Shown here: positions 1-7,042 of the stretch, in pieces | Layout of the letters: every line of letters starts with the position of its first letter | Position numbering within the stretch: position 1 is the first letter of the stretch | Assembly (NCBI GenBank): GCA_045637645.1 | Contig: JAZTZV010000084.1 | Coordinates: 1-18,493 of the forward strand | Direction of reading: 5' to 3' | Length of the DNA: 18,493 bases | From: RGIG1959 sp045637645 | Lineage (GTDB): Bacteria > Bacillota > Clostridia > Oscillospirales > Acutalibacteraceae | Made by a program: the position numbers and the translations under genes | The notes under the pieces: generated by a model | Databases searched by the model: none | Seen by the model: the letters and a program-made list of their open reading frames with translations, nothing else | What the model was told of the DNA's origin: nothing

Positions 1-398
1 TGCGCCTTGTTGCGATAGCTGTTTTCGGCAGGGGAAGGCAAAATCGGATGGAATGTGGGGGATAGCCCCGCGATACGCGCGAACGCGTCCTTGACGCGCT
101 GATCTTTGTAGCGAAGCTCTGCGTCATATCTCACGTGGCGAAACACGCAACCGCCGCATTTGCCGTACACCGCACAACCCGTGTCGTCACAACGGTCGGG
201 AGAGGGCGTCAGCAATTCGTCGACAATACCGTAGGCGAATCGCTTTTCGACTTTGGCGATGCGGCAACGAATGTGATCGCCGACGGCGGTTTTGGCGACA
301 AACACCGCCATGCCGTCTTCGGTGCGACCGACGCCGTTGCCTTCGGCGGTCATGCCGTTGATATGCAGTTCTACGATTTGGTTTTTTTGCAATGCCAT
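1..398 (-). CDS. rlmD: 23S rRNA (uracil-5-)-methyltransferase, RlmD/RumA family (N-terminal part, cut by window edge)
   Basis: The reverse strand reads from an ATG at 398 with no stop before the window edge, giving about 132 residues of a protein whose family is normally 450 or so long. The start MALQKNQIVELHINGMTAEG and the following beta-rich stretch fit a TRAM domain, which binds RNA. Residues near 75-90 carry the cysteine series ending in CGGC, which in RumA/RlmD enzymes binds a [4Fe-4S] cluster (C-x5-C-G-G-C pattern visible). The family uses S-adenosylmethionine to make 5-methyluridine in 23S rRNA; the catalytic methyltransferase domain lies outside the window. An AGGAG sits 7 bases before the ATG. 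It could equally be the dual-site RlmCD variant of Gram-positive bacteria; the visible part cannot separate them. Confidence 0.82.
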   Translation of the reverse strand, partial: MALQKNQIVELHINGMTAEGNGVGRTEDGMAVFVAKTAVGDHIRCRIAKVEKRFAYGIVDELLTPSPDRCDDTGCAVYGKCGGCVFRHVRYDAELRYKDQRVKDAFARIAGLSPTFHPILPSPAENSYRNKA

Positions 399-410
399 GT
401 TGAGACTCCT

Positions 411-686
411 TAAGCTGACGGGAATCGAACTCTTTACGCCTGCAAATGAAAATTTTTGGTGATAGTTCGCCTCAAAACTTGAAATACGAAAGTATGGCTG
501 CGTTTTGTCGGCTTCCTCTCACACGAAAATTTTCCGATTTGCAGGTCGAAGAGTTTCTGCCGTCGATTTATTTGTGCGGGGAAGTGCGAGTTTGCCGCAA
601 GGCTGGCGCCTTGCAAAAATGAGCGCAAACCCGCGCGAATACAAGCGACGAGCGAAACCGTAAATGGTTCGCTTCTCGTCAGCTTA
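411..686 (-). other. Structured intergenic element with nested stems (candidate cis RNA or MITE-like repeat)
   Basis: The whole gap between the araC stop and the rlmD ribosome binding site is structured. Its ends are a perfect 10-bp inverted repeat (TAAGCTGACG at 411-420, complement at 677-686). Inside are a long imperfect stem (428-460 with 524-556, including CCTGCAAAT at 439-447 against 537-545), enclosing stems 473-478/502-507 and 484-487/492-495 with a GAAA tetraloop; a second stem-loop (586-595/625-634 around a perfect GCAAGGC hairpin at 597-614); and a third (about 645-681). A/C mismatches on the plus strand become G-U pairs on the minus strand, so a minus-strand transcript would fold best, matching both flanking genes. 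A 64-codon open frame through it (434-628, minus) is likely not a protein. Confidence 0.6.
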
Positions 687-1448
687 TGTATGTTGCAGTT
701 TCTTGTATGCCGAGGGCGACATACCGTATTGTTTCAAAAAGGCGCGGTTAAAGGTGCGGATGGTGGGAAAGCCCGCGCGCTGGGAAACATCCGTCACGGA
801 ATAATGCCCGAGTTTGAGCAAATGCACCGCATCGTTGAGACGTAGGCTGTTGATGTGATCCGAAAAACTGATTCCCAGCCGCATGCTGAAAATATGCGAC
901 ACCGAGCTTTTGCTCAAATGCAATTCCTCCGCAAGTGATGACACGGTGATCTCCTCGCGGTAATGCTCGTTGCAATAGCGCAAAATACGATATACCGTGT
1001 TGTTGGTGGCGGTATTGCTTTGCATTTCATAAAACGTCATCAGCTTGGTGAAAAACACCGACAAATATGCCGCGATCACGGGGCTGTATCCGTCTTGCTC
1101 GTATTCTTTGAGTGCCATTTCGAGAAGCATCACCGTGTGGTCGTCGGGATCGTCGCACACACTTGACACGGGATGTCCGTTGAACAGTTGCTCGCGGTCG
1201 GCGGGCTTAACGATCAGCAGGATGTAATCGCCGTCGTCGCTATCGATGTAATGATGCACTTGATTGGGGAAGGCGATGAAAAACGAGCGGTCGGTCAACA
1301 GATATTTTGTACCGTCGCAGTAAACAGTCGCGTGTCCGCGCCGCACATACACAAGTTCGATGTCCTCGTGGATGTGAGCGGGGAAATCGAGGCATTTTGT
1401 TGAGAAAAAAGTGATCTCTTGTTTAAATTCACGAAAAATGTTTTCCAT
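684..1448 (-). CDS. AraC-family transcriptional regulator with N-terminal cupin sensor
   Basis: This 254-residue protein has the usual two-part layout of AraC/XylS regulators. Residues 1 to about 90 look like a cupin sensor with the DFPAHIHEDIELVYV start (metal-like histidines HIH) and an HHYI motif near 65. Residues about 150-254 form the double helix-turn-helix DNA-binding domain, with ITVSSLAEELHLSKSSVSHIF as the first helix-turn-helix and the family signature around FPTIRTFNRAFLKQYGMSPSAY at the end. AAGGAGG lies 5 bases before the ATG. It is transcribed away from the dockerin gene by a promoter that shares DNA with that gene's promoter, so the regulator may control its neighbour; that is inference. 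The inducer is unknown, though such regulators in gut Clostridia often sense sugars. Confidence 0.93.
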   Translation of the reverse strand: MENIFREFKQEITFFSTKCLDFPAHIHEDIELVYVRRGHATVYCDGTKYLLTDRSFFIAFPNQVHHYIDSDDGDYILLIVKPADREQLFNGHPVSSVCDDPDDHTVMLLEMALKEYEQDGYSPVIAAYLSVFFTKLMTFYEMQSNTATNNTVYRILRYCNEHYREEITVSSLAEELHLSKSSVSHIFSMRLGISFSDHINSLRLNDAVHLLKLGHYSVTDVSQRAGFPTIRTFNRAFLKQYGMSPSAYKKLQHT

Positions 1449-1495
1449 ATTTGCCTCCTTTGTTGCAGTTTTTGTCTCGTAATCGGCACTATTTG

Positions 1496-1532
1496 ACTTG
1501 TATTATACCACTATCTGTCTTATAATACAAGT
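1496..1532. promoter_or_regulatory. Symmetric divergent promoter pair and 12-bp palindrome between araC and the dockerin gene
   Basis: ACTTGTATTATA (1496-1507) is repeated exactly as its reverse complement at 1521-1532 with 13 bases between. Because of the symmetry each strand has the same promoter. Plus strand: -35 TTGTAT at 1498-1503, 17 bases, -10 TATAAT at 1521-1526. Minus strand: -35 TTGTAT (complement of 1525-1530), 17 bases, -10 TATAAT (complement of 1502-1507). The two polymerase sites cover the same DNA, so the promoters should be mutually exclusive. The palindrome could also be an operator. Confidence 0.8.
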
Positions 1533-1668
1533 AGATATGTGAATTTTCATAATTTTTTTAACCAAAAGCGGTTTTTACTGTGAAAAGTATGAAACGGCAT
1601 CGAACGAGTGCCGCGCGCTTTTAGGAACTGTTTGGATGAAATTCATAATATATAAGGAGGATACACAA

Positions 1669-3810
1669 ATGAAACACATCATGAAAAGCACCGTGAGCAT
1701 CGTGTGCGTGTTGGCGATGGTTTGCAGCTTGTTCTGCATCGCGCCGATGACCGCTTCCGCGATTTCGTATCCCGGTGCGGAACCGAATCCCGTGCAACGC
1801 CAATGGGATACCAAGTGGAAGAGCTACTACATCGGCGGCCGTACCATGTACGATACCGCGTGCGGCATCTTCTCCATCGTGAATGCGGTCGGCTTTGCTA
1901 CCGGTAACACCATGGATGTCATGGAAGTCGGTCGCTGGGCGTACAGCATCAAAGCGTTTAACTATTCTTCGGGCGGCACGACTCGCTCTTTGCTCTACCC
2001 GAAGCTTCAAGCGAAGTACGGCGCGAAGTACGGCTTCACCGTGGATTGCAACGGCTCGCAAGGCTACTGGGCGGGTTCTTCGAGCTCGAAACTGAAGAAT
2101 CACCTCGAGAGCGGCGGCACGGCGATCGCGCACGTGAAAGGCCACTTTATCGCGGTCGTCGACTACGATCGCAGCACCAACAAATTCCGCGTGTTCGACT
2201 CCGCTCCGAGTAACGGTCGCGGCAGCTTGGTTTACGGCGAATACGGTAAGGGCGACGTGTGGCTTTCGCAAAATCACCTTGCTACTACCACCAAAATGAC
2301 CATCGACTGGTTCTGCTTGATCACCCCGACCGGCAAGGTCCTCAACGACGGCAACGGCGCGGCTTCGTCCAACACCGCCGACAAGATCGGCACCTGGCAA
2401 GTGAACAGCAAGGCTCCTGCTTCCGATGCGCTCAACGTGCGTGATTCTGCTTCCACTTCCGGCAACATTGTCGGCACCGTGCAAGAAGGCGATGTCGTTT
2501 ACACCGGCGAACTGGTCGGCGGCTCGAGCAACTGGGGTAAACTCAAGAACTTTAAGACCGGCGTCGAAGGCTACGCCAGCATCATGAACCACGCGGATTA
2601 CATCGGTATCGATGCACTCGGCGGTACGCCCTCTCCCGCGTGGGGTGATGTCAGCACCTATCTCGACGAGCAAGGTCGTCGCGTCATCACCAACAATTCT
2701 CCCACCGAACATATGGCATATGATATGCTGCTTCCCATCGATATCGGTACCGACACCACGCCCTTCATGAGCTTGGAAGTGGTTCCGAACTACGGCAGCG
2801 GCTGGTACTTCGGTATCTCCCAAAACGGCAGCGGCTACTGGATGATGCGCGACTGCACCTCGAGCAATCAGCTTGTGCAGGCAGAAAGCGCTCCTTGGAC
2901 GACCACAGCCGAAAAGCTGGAGATCGACCTGCGCGAATGGTGGAAACCGTCCACCACGGACAACTGGAAGATCAATGTGGTGCGCTTCTATGTCGCTCCC
3001 GCGTCCTCCATCACCGTGAACTATTTCTACTTCGCGGCAACGAGCGGTAAGGTTACCGATACGACGTATAACCTCATCCGTCAAGACAAACCCATCTTCA
3101 ACCAAAACTTGATGCTTCCCGAGACTCTCGGCGTTGAGAGCACCGACAAGGGCGGCTCTTATGTGTACGATAACGGCAAATTGACCGTGACGGCAGATAC
3201 CCCCGAGGGCTACTCCGTTGTGTTCAACCTCAACAAGGACTTCAAGCCTGCTGAGGCTCCGAACTGGATGTTCGATCTGGTGGCGACCACCGGTTTTGAC
3301 GTGCAAATTATTGTTACGACGGCGGACGGCGATCGCAACTTCGGTCTTGTGTCCGAGTTCTGGCCCGGCTTGTGCGACACGCTCGTTGACGGCTATCTCC
3401 CTGCGGAGACCTACAGCGGCGGTGTCTGCGACATTTACAGCTGCTACACTTGGAATAACATTGTGCCTGCCGACGGCGTCAGCACCATCAAGGCTGTGCG
3501 CGTTGTGTTGGGCGGTCAAGGTACGTTGACCCTGAACTCGCTGCAAATCTCCAACACGACCGATCGTGTGAACTATGCGGACGGTGTGCAGAAGAGCGAC
3601 AGCACCACCGGCAACGCGAAACCCTCTGCCGGTAGAGGTGACGTGGATAACAACGGCGACATCGATACTAAAGACGCTCGCTCCATGCTGAAGTATTCCA
3701 CCGGCAGCATCACCTTCACGGAAGTCCAAAAAGAAAATGCGGACTACGATGAAGACGGCACCCTTTCTACCAGCGATATTCGTAAGATCTTGAAGTATTT
3801 GCTTGGTTGA
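1669..3810 (+). CDS. Secreted C39-like cysteine peptidase/SH3/dockerin protein
   Basis: I place the start at 1669 (713 residues) because AAGGAGG at 1654-1660 lies 8 bases before it; an in-frame ATG at 1636 lies upstream of that site. Residues 1-31 are a signal peptide ending TASA. Residues about 40-220 resemble a papain-like C39-type peptidase, with QRQWDTKW, a candidate catalytic Cys65 in DTACGIFS, His159 in GHFIAVVDYD and Asp177. Residues about 240-312 are a bacterial SH3 domain (LNVRDSAS, then WGKL). Residues about 320-640 hold two beta-rich segments that could bind carbohydrate; I do not recognise their family. Residues 655-713 are a type I dockerin with two calcium-binding repeats (DVDNNGDIDTKDARSMLKY and DYDEDGTLSTSDIRKILKY). 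The protein should attach to a cohesin scaffold outside the cell. Peptidase activity is inferred. Confidence 0.9.
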   Translation: MKHIMKSTVSIVCVLAMVCSLFCIAPMTASAISYPGAEPNPVQRQWDTKWKSYYIGGRTMYDTACGIFSIVNAVGFATGNTMDVMEVGRWAYSIKAFNYSSGGTTRSLLYPKLQAKYGAKYGFTVDCNGSQGYWAGSSSSKLKNHLESGGTAIAHVKGHFIAVVDYDRSTNKFRVFDSAPSNGRGSLVYGEYGKGDVWLSQNHLATTTKMTIDWFCLITPTGKVLNDGNGAASSNTADKIGTWQVNSKAPASDALNVRDSASTSGNIVGTVQEGDVVYTGELVGGSSNWGKLKNFKTGVEGYASIMNHADYIGIDALGGTPSPAWGDVSTYLDEQGRRVITNNSPTEHMAYDMLLPIDIGTDTTPFMSLEVVPNYGSGWYFGISQNGSGYWMMRDCTSSNQLVQAESAPWTTTAEKLEIDLREWWKPSTTDNWKINVVRFYVAPASSITVNYFYFAATSGKVTDTTYNLIRQDKPIFNQNLMLPETLGVESTDKGGSYVYDNGKLTVTADTPEGYSVVFNLNKDFKPAEAPNWMFDLVATTGFDVQIIVTTADGDRNFGLVSEFWPGLCDTLVDGYLPAETYSGGVCDIYSCYTWNNIVPADGVSTIKAVRVVLGGQGTLTLNSLQISNTTDRVNYADGVQKSDSTTGNAKPSAGRGDVDNNGDIDTKDARSMLKYSTGSITFTEVQKENADYDEDGTLSTSDIRKILKYLLG

Positions 3811-3822
3811 TCACGTTTCTTC

Positions 3823-3859
3823 AAGAACCCCGATGCCTCGTGCATCGGGGTTCTTTTTC
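3823..3859 (+). terminator. Rho-independent terminator after the dockerin gene
   Basis: A perfect 14-bp stem (AAGAACCCCGATGC, loop CTCGT, complement) runs from 3823 to 3855 and is followed by further T residues. It starts 12 bases after the dockerin gene stop. Confidence 0.95.
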
Positions 3860-3863
3860 GTGC

Positions 3864-3892
3864 TTGCGTTTTTGGGGTAAACGCGGTATAAT
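3864..3892 (+). promoter_or_regulatory. Promoter of the sugar kinase gene
   Basis: TTGCGT at 3864-3869, a 17-base spacer and TATAAT at 3887-3892 form a good vegetative promoter directly after the preceding terminator and about 30 bases before the kinase start. Confidence 0.75.
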
Positions 3893-3922
3893 TCGACTAT
3901 ACGGAGATGGAGGGATAACGAA

Positions 3923-4798
3923 ATGAATGTGTTGGCTTTCGGAGAAGTGATTTGGGATGTCTATCCCGATAAATCGTGCTTGGGTGGTGCGCCGTTGAAT
4001 TTTGCGGCTCATGCCGCGCGGCATGGTTTGGATGTCGAGATGTTGTCGGCGGTCGGCGCGGATGAATTGGGTGAAGCGGCGTTGACAACCATGAGGGAGT
4101 GGGGCGTCGGAACGAAAGCGGTGCGCGTGTTGAACGACAAACCGACGGGCGTTTGCCGTGTGACGCTGGATGAACGATCCGTGCCGCATTATGCGCTTTG
4201 TGAGGATACGGCATGGGATGCGATTCCGTGCGATCTCGATATGAATGATGCCGATGTGCTGTATTTCGGTACGTTGGCACTTCGCAGCGACTACAATCTT
4301 TCGCAACTCAAAGCACTTACGGAACGCCGTGCATTTGCGGATGTGTTTGTGGATGTTAACATTCGCGCCCCGTTTTATTCGAAAAAAACCGTGATGTTTG
4401 CGTTTGAGAACGCCACGATTTTGAAAGTCAGCGACGAAGAATGGCCGCTTGTGTGTGAACTGTTGGAGATTTCCGCTGAAGAGGATATGACGGTGGCGAT
4501 TCCTTCTCTCGGTGAGCGTTTCCCGAATCTGCGTGTTGTGATCGTGACTCTCGGCGGAGAGGGTGCGCGTGCATACGATATGCGCGCAAAGCAATGGCAT
4601 CGAGCGGACGCTCTTTCGGTCAAAGCGGTGTCCACGGTCGGCGCAGGCGACAGCTTCTCGGCGTCGTTCCTTGGCTGGTATCAACGCGGTGAAAATCTCA
4701 CGACGTGCCTGCGTCATGCCGCGAAAGTGGCGGCGTATGTCGTGTCGCATTACGAAGCGGTTCCGCCTTACAACAACGATATCTACGAATGCGAATGA
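3923..4798 (+). CDS. PfkB-family carbohydrate kinase (fructokinase-like)
   Basis: The 291-residue protein has the ribokinase/PfkB fold signatures. Near the N-terminus, CLGGAPLNFAAHAARHG (residues 20-34) is the substrate-binding glycine pair typical of fructokinases. VDVNIRAPF (143-151) fits the family's central D-x-N-x-R motif. VSTVGAGDSFSASFLGW (236-252) is the C-terminal ATP-binding signature, with Asp243 as the expected catalytic base; the usual first Asp of DTxGAGD is Ser here. The family phosphorylates a sugar with ATP in the cytoplasm; fructose is the best guess from length and motifs, but the substrate cannot be fixed by eye. GGAGGG precedes the ATG at normal distance. The chromate transporter pair follows only 19 bases downstream and probably shares the transcript. 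Confidence 0.9.
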   Translation: MNVLAFGEVIWDVYPDKSCLGGAPLNFAAHAARHGLDVEMLSAVGADELGEAALTTMREWGVGTKAVRVLNDKPTGVCRVTLDERSVPHYALCEDTAWDAIPCDLDMNDADVLYFGTLALRSDYNLSQLKALTERRAFADVFVDVNIRAPFYSKKTVMFAFENATILKVSDEEWPLVCELLEISAEEDMTVAIPSLGERFPNLRVVIVTLGGEGARAYDMRAKQWHRADALSVKAVSTVGAGDSFSASFLGWYQRGENLTTCLRHAAKVAAYVVSHYEAVPPYNNDIYECE

Positions 4799-4817
4799 CG
4801 GAAATGAGGGAACCTTT

Positions 4818-5378
4818 TTGAAAGAACGGTTGTTGCGTCTTTGGACGCTGTTTGCGGTGTTTTTTAAAATCGGCGCGTTTACGTTTGGCGGCGGTTATGC
4901 CATGATCCCGCTCATCGAACGCGAAGTCGTGGAAAAACGCGGTTGGATCCAATCACAGGACATGATCGATATCATCGCGATCGCCGAATCAACACCCGGT
5001 CCGATCGCCATCAACAGCGCCACGTTCGTCGGCTATAAAACGGCGGGCGTGTTCGGTGCGGCCGGGGCGACGCTCGGTGTGGTGTTGCCGTCGTTTCTGA
5101 TTATTTCGGTGATTTCGTTTGTGCTCGCGGAATTTCGTGAATTGCGCGCCGTACAATTCGCATTTAACGGCATTCGCGCGGGCGTGTTGGCACTGATCTT
5201 TAAAGCACTTTGGTCGATGTATAAAAAATGCCCGAAATCGCTTGTCAGCTACTTGATCATGGCAGGTTCGTTTGTTGTGGCGGCGTTCAGCGGCGTCAAC
5301 GTGATCTTCATCATTCTCGGCGCGGCGATCGTCGGCATTGTCACCTCGCTTGTGATGGCAAGGAGGGAAAAGCAATGA
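4818..5378 (+). CDS. Chromate transporter, short ChrA-type half (first of pair)
   Basis: I choose the TTG at 4818 because GAGGG lies 7 bases before it and the protein then begins in the usual family way (KERLLRLWTLFAVFFKIGAFTFGGGYAM); the open frame reaches further upstream, inside the kinase gene. This gives 186 residues, the normal size of the half-length chromate transporters that work in pairs. The family hallmarks are FGGGYAMIPLIE (near residue 25) and ESTPGPIAINSATFVGY (near 60), followed by several hydrophobic membrane segments. The family exports or exchanges oxyanions such as chromate or sulfate; the true substrate here is unknown. Its stop overlaps the start of the second half gene. 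Confidence 0.92.
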   Translation: MKERLLRLWTLFAVFFKIGAFTFGGGYAMIPLIEREVVEKRGWIQSQDMIDIIAIAESTPGPIAINSATFVGYKTAGVFGAAGATLGVVLPSFLIISVISFVLAEFRELRAVQFAFNGIRAGVLALIFKALWSMYKKCPKSLVSYLIMAGSFVVAAFSGVNVIFIILGAAIVGIVTSLVMARREKQ

Positions 5379-5950
5379 TCTATTTGGAACTGTTTTTCAC
5401 CTTCTTCACCATCGGTCTGTTCACGTTCGGCGGCGGCTATGCGATGTTGCCGCTGATCCAACAGCGTGTGCTCGAAAAAGGCTGGCTGGAGGAATCGCAA
5501 ATCATCGATTTCATTGCCGTCAGTGAATCGACCCCCGGTCCTTTCGCGATCAACATCGCGACCTATGTCGGCACGGAAACAAGCGGCGTATTCGGTGCGG
5601 TTTGTGCGACGCTGGGCGTCGTGATGCCGTCGTTCATCGTGATTTTGATCGTGGCGCGTTGTTACGAAAAGTTTAAAGCTAGCCGCTTGGTGGCAGGTGC
5701 GATGACGGGTCTTCGCCCTGTGGTCATCGGCTTGATCGGCTCGGCGGTGCTGTCGATGGCGTTGGAAGTGTTTTTCTCTATGGGCTTCACGTTTGCGACA
5801 ATCACAGGTTTTTGGTTTGTGGCGTCGGTGCTGATTTTTGCGCTTGCCATGGTGCTGGTGTTCAAATACAAAGCCAACCCCGTTGTTGTCATCATCACAT
5901 CGGCGGTACTCGGCATTGCCCTTGGCTATTTTGAAGCGGCGTTTGCGTGA
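5375..5950 (+). CDS. Chromate transporter, short ChrA-type half (second of pair)
   Basis: The 191-residue protein starts at an ATG that overlaps the previous stop (ATGA, 5375-5378), with AGGAGGG 8 bases before it, so the two halves are translationally coupled. It repeats the same family motifs as its neighbour, FGGGYAMLPLIQQRV and ESTPGPFAINIATYVG, and has about six hydrophobic membrane segments. Paired short ChrA proteins are thought to sit in the membrane in opposite orientations and act as a heterodimer. Why the pair is linked to a sugar kinase is not clear from the sequence. Confidence 0.92.
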   Translation: MIYLELFFTFFTIGLFTFGGGYAMLPLIQQRVLEKGWLEESQIIDFIAVSESTPGPFAINIATYVGTETSGVFGAVCATLGVVMPSFIVILIVARCYEKFKASRLVAGAMTGLRPVVIGLIGSAVLSMALEVFFSMGFTFATITGFWFVASVLIFALAMVLVFKYKANPVVVIITSAVLGIALGYFEAAFA

Positions 5951-6009
5951 TGTACGTACACGAATCTTGCGTTGGTTGTTGCCGATGTGTAACCTTGCAA
6001 AAGCGGTGA
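5950..6009 (+). CDS. Possible 19-residue cysteine-rich peptide
   Basis: An ATG overlaps the stop of the second chromate transporter half (TGATG, 5948-5952) and opens a 19-codon frame containing CVGCCRC, four cysteines in seven residues. The overlap is of the kind used for translational coupling. There is no independent ribosome binding site, and a frame this short can arise by chance, so this is only a candidate. A 7-bp stem (about 6000-6006 with 6021-6027) overlaps its end. Confidence 0.2.
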   Translation: MYVHESCVGCCRCVTLQKR

Positions 6010-6067
6010 AGCGAACGATTCCGCTTTCCGCCATCCTAACATGGATTCGATTCTGTATCTGTGATTT

Positions 6068-6100
6068 AAAAAGGCTGTCGAAATTCGACAGCCTTTTTCT
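6068..6100 (+). terminator. Rho-independent terminator after the kinase/chromate operon
   Basis: A perfect 14-bp stem (AAAAAGGCTGTCGA, loop AAT, complement at 6085-6098) with flanking A and T runs. It can act on both strands. Confidence 0.93.
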
Positions 6101-6154
6101 TGTTCTTGGACAATCCGCGCGCGGCATATAGTGGACGCAAAGGAGTGTTGCTGT

Positions 6155-6844
6155 ATGTTGACGCCGTTGCTCGAAATGCTGTCCCATGCCGTTTTCTTGG
6201 CGCTTCATTTGATGAATCCCGGATCATTCCCACGTCCGCTGACCGCCGAACAAGAGCGCGATGCGCTTCGCCGCTTTCACGAAGAAGACGATATGCAGGC
6301 GCGCGCGGAGTTGATCGAACACAATCTGCGACTGGTTGCACACATTGTAAAAAAATATTACAATGCCGTCAGCGATCAAGACGATTTGATCTCCATCGGT
6401 ACGATCGGACTCATCAAAGCAGTCAATACCTTCAATCACACAAAGGGAGCGCGCTTGGCGACGTATGCCTCGCGGTGCATCGAAAATGAAATTTTAATGC
6501 ATTTTCGGGCAGGGAAGAAAACGGCGCAGGATATATCGTTGTCCGAGCCGATTGATACCGACAAAGACGGTCACCCGTTGTCACTTTTGGATGTGATCGC
6601 CGCGGATGACACTCTTGCCGAAGATTTGGAGTTGAAAGTCAACAGCGAAAAATTGTACCGCTATTTATACGAGGTGCTTGATGAGCGTGAGCGGGAGGTT
6701 ATCGCGTGGCGTTACGGACTTAAAGGAGAGGGCATGGCGCAACGTGAAGTTGCCGATATGCTTGGGATTTCGCGCAGTTACGTGTCCCGTATCGAGAAAA
6801 AAGCGCTTGAAAAATTGCACGAGCGTTTTGAAATGCCGCAGTAA
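6155..6844 (+). CDS. sigK: RNA polymerase sporulation sigma factor SigK (pro-sigma-K)
   Basis: I place the start at the ATG at 6155, about 10 bases after AAGGAG; this gives 229 residues, close to the family norm. The body matches sigma-K closely: region 2 reads LIEHNLRLVAHIVKKYYN (residues 53-70), DQDDLISIGTIGLIKA (74-89) and TYASRCIENEILMHFR (103-118), and region 4 ends with QREVADMLGISRSYVSRIEKKALEKL. Residues 1 to about 20 are a hydrophobic leader before SFPRPLT, in the position of the B. subtilis pro-sequence that is removed by SpoIVFB. The gene is not split by a skin element. Sigma-K directs late mother-cell transcription during sporulation. A CATATAGT stretch just upstream resembles a sporulation-type -10 box, but I see no convincing -35. 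Confidence 0.95.
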   Translation: MLTPLLEMLSHAVFLALHLMNPGSFPRPLTAEQERDALRRFHEEDDMQARAELIEHNLRLVAHIVKKYYNAVSDQDDLISIGTIGLIKAVNTFNHTKGARLATYASRCIENEILMHFRAGKKTAQDISLSEPIDTDKDGHPLSLLDVIAADDTLAEDLELKVNSEKLYRYLYEVLDEREREVIAWRYGLKGEGMAQREVADMLGISRSYVSRIEKKALEKLHERFEMPQ

Positions 6845-6887
6845 TATGGAGTTGTTCCGAAAAGTTTAAAATTTTTTCAAAAAAGGC

Positions 6888-6916
6888 TTGCATTCTTGTA
6901 ACGGTAGTGATATAAT
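6888..6916 (+). promoter_or_regulatory. Promoter of rpsB-tsf
   Basis: TTGCAT at 6888-6893, a 17-base spacer and TATAAT at 6911-6916 form a strong promoter, preceded by an A/T-rich stretch that could act as an UP element. Transcription should begin near 6923, leaving a leader of about 120 bases. Confidence 0.88.
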
Positions 6917-6922
6917 TTATCG

Positions 6923-7042
6923 GCAAAACGCACGCAGAGCGAAAAGGGCGGTCGGTGCCGCGACATTCGGTGACCGTTCACCACGCCTGCGGAGGCAACC
7001 CGATGAGACCCATCGGGAACACAACCAAGGAGGAAATAAACT
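6923..7042 (+). promoter_or_regulatory. Hairpin-rich 5' leader of rpsB
   Basis: The leader contains three successive stems: CGGTC 6949-6953 with GACCG 6972-6976; GCCT 6985-6988 with AGGC 6993-6996 around a GCGG tetraloop; and CCCGATG 6999-7005 with CATCGGG 7011-7017. AAGGAGG follows before the ATG. Ribosomal protein operons are often repressed by their own product binding such leaders; that role here is inference, and I cannot assign it to a known S2 leader family. Confidence 0.5.

Noticed and set aside
434..628. A 64-residue protein in the araC-rlmD gap
   Set aside because: The frame runs through nested hairpins, lacks a good ribosome binding site and has no protein-like features; a structured nucleic acid explains it better.
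1636..1668. An earlier in-frame ATG for the dockerin protein
   Set aside because: The AAGGAGG lies between it and the ATG at 1669, and starting at 1669 gives a normal signal peptide.
1621..3729. A 702-codon open frame on the minus strand opposite the dockerin gene
   Set aside because: It lacks a ribosome binding site at its start and shows no recognisable domain, while the plus strand has signal peptide, SH3 and dockerin; long antisense frames are common in G+C-rich coding DNA.
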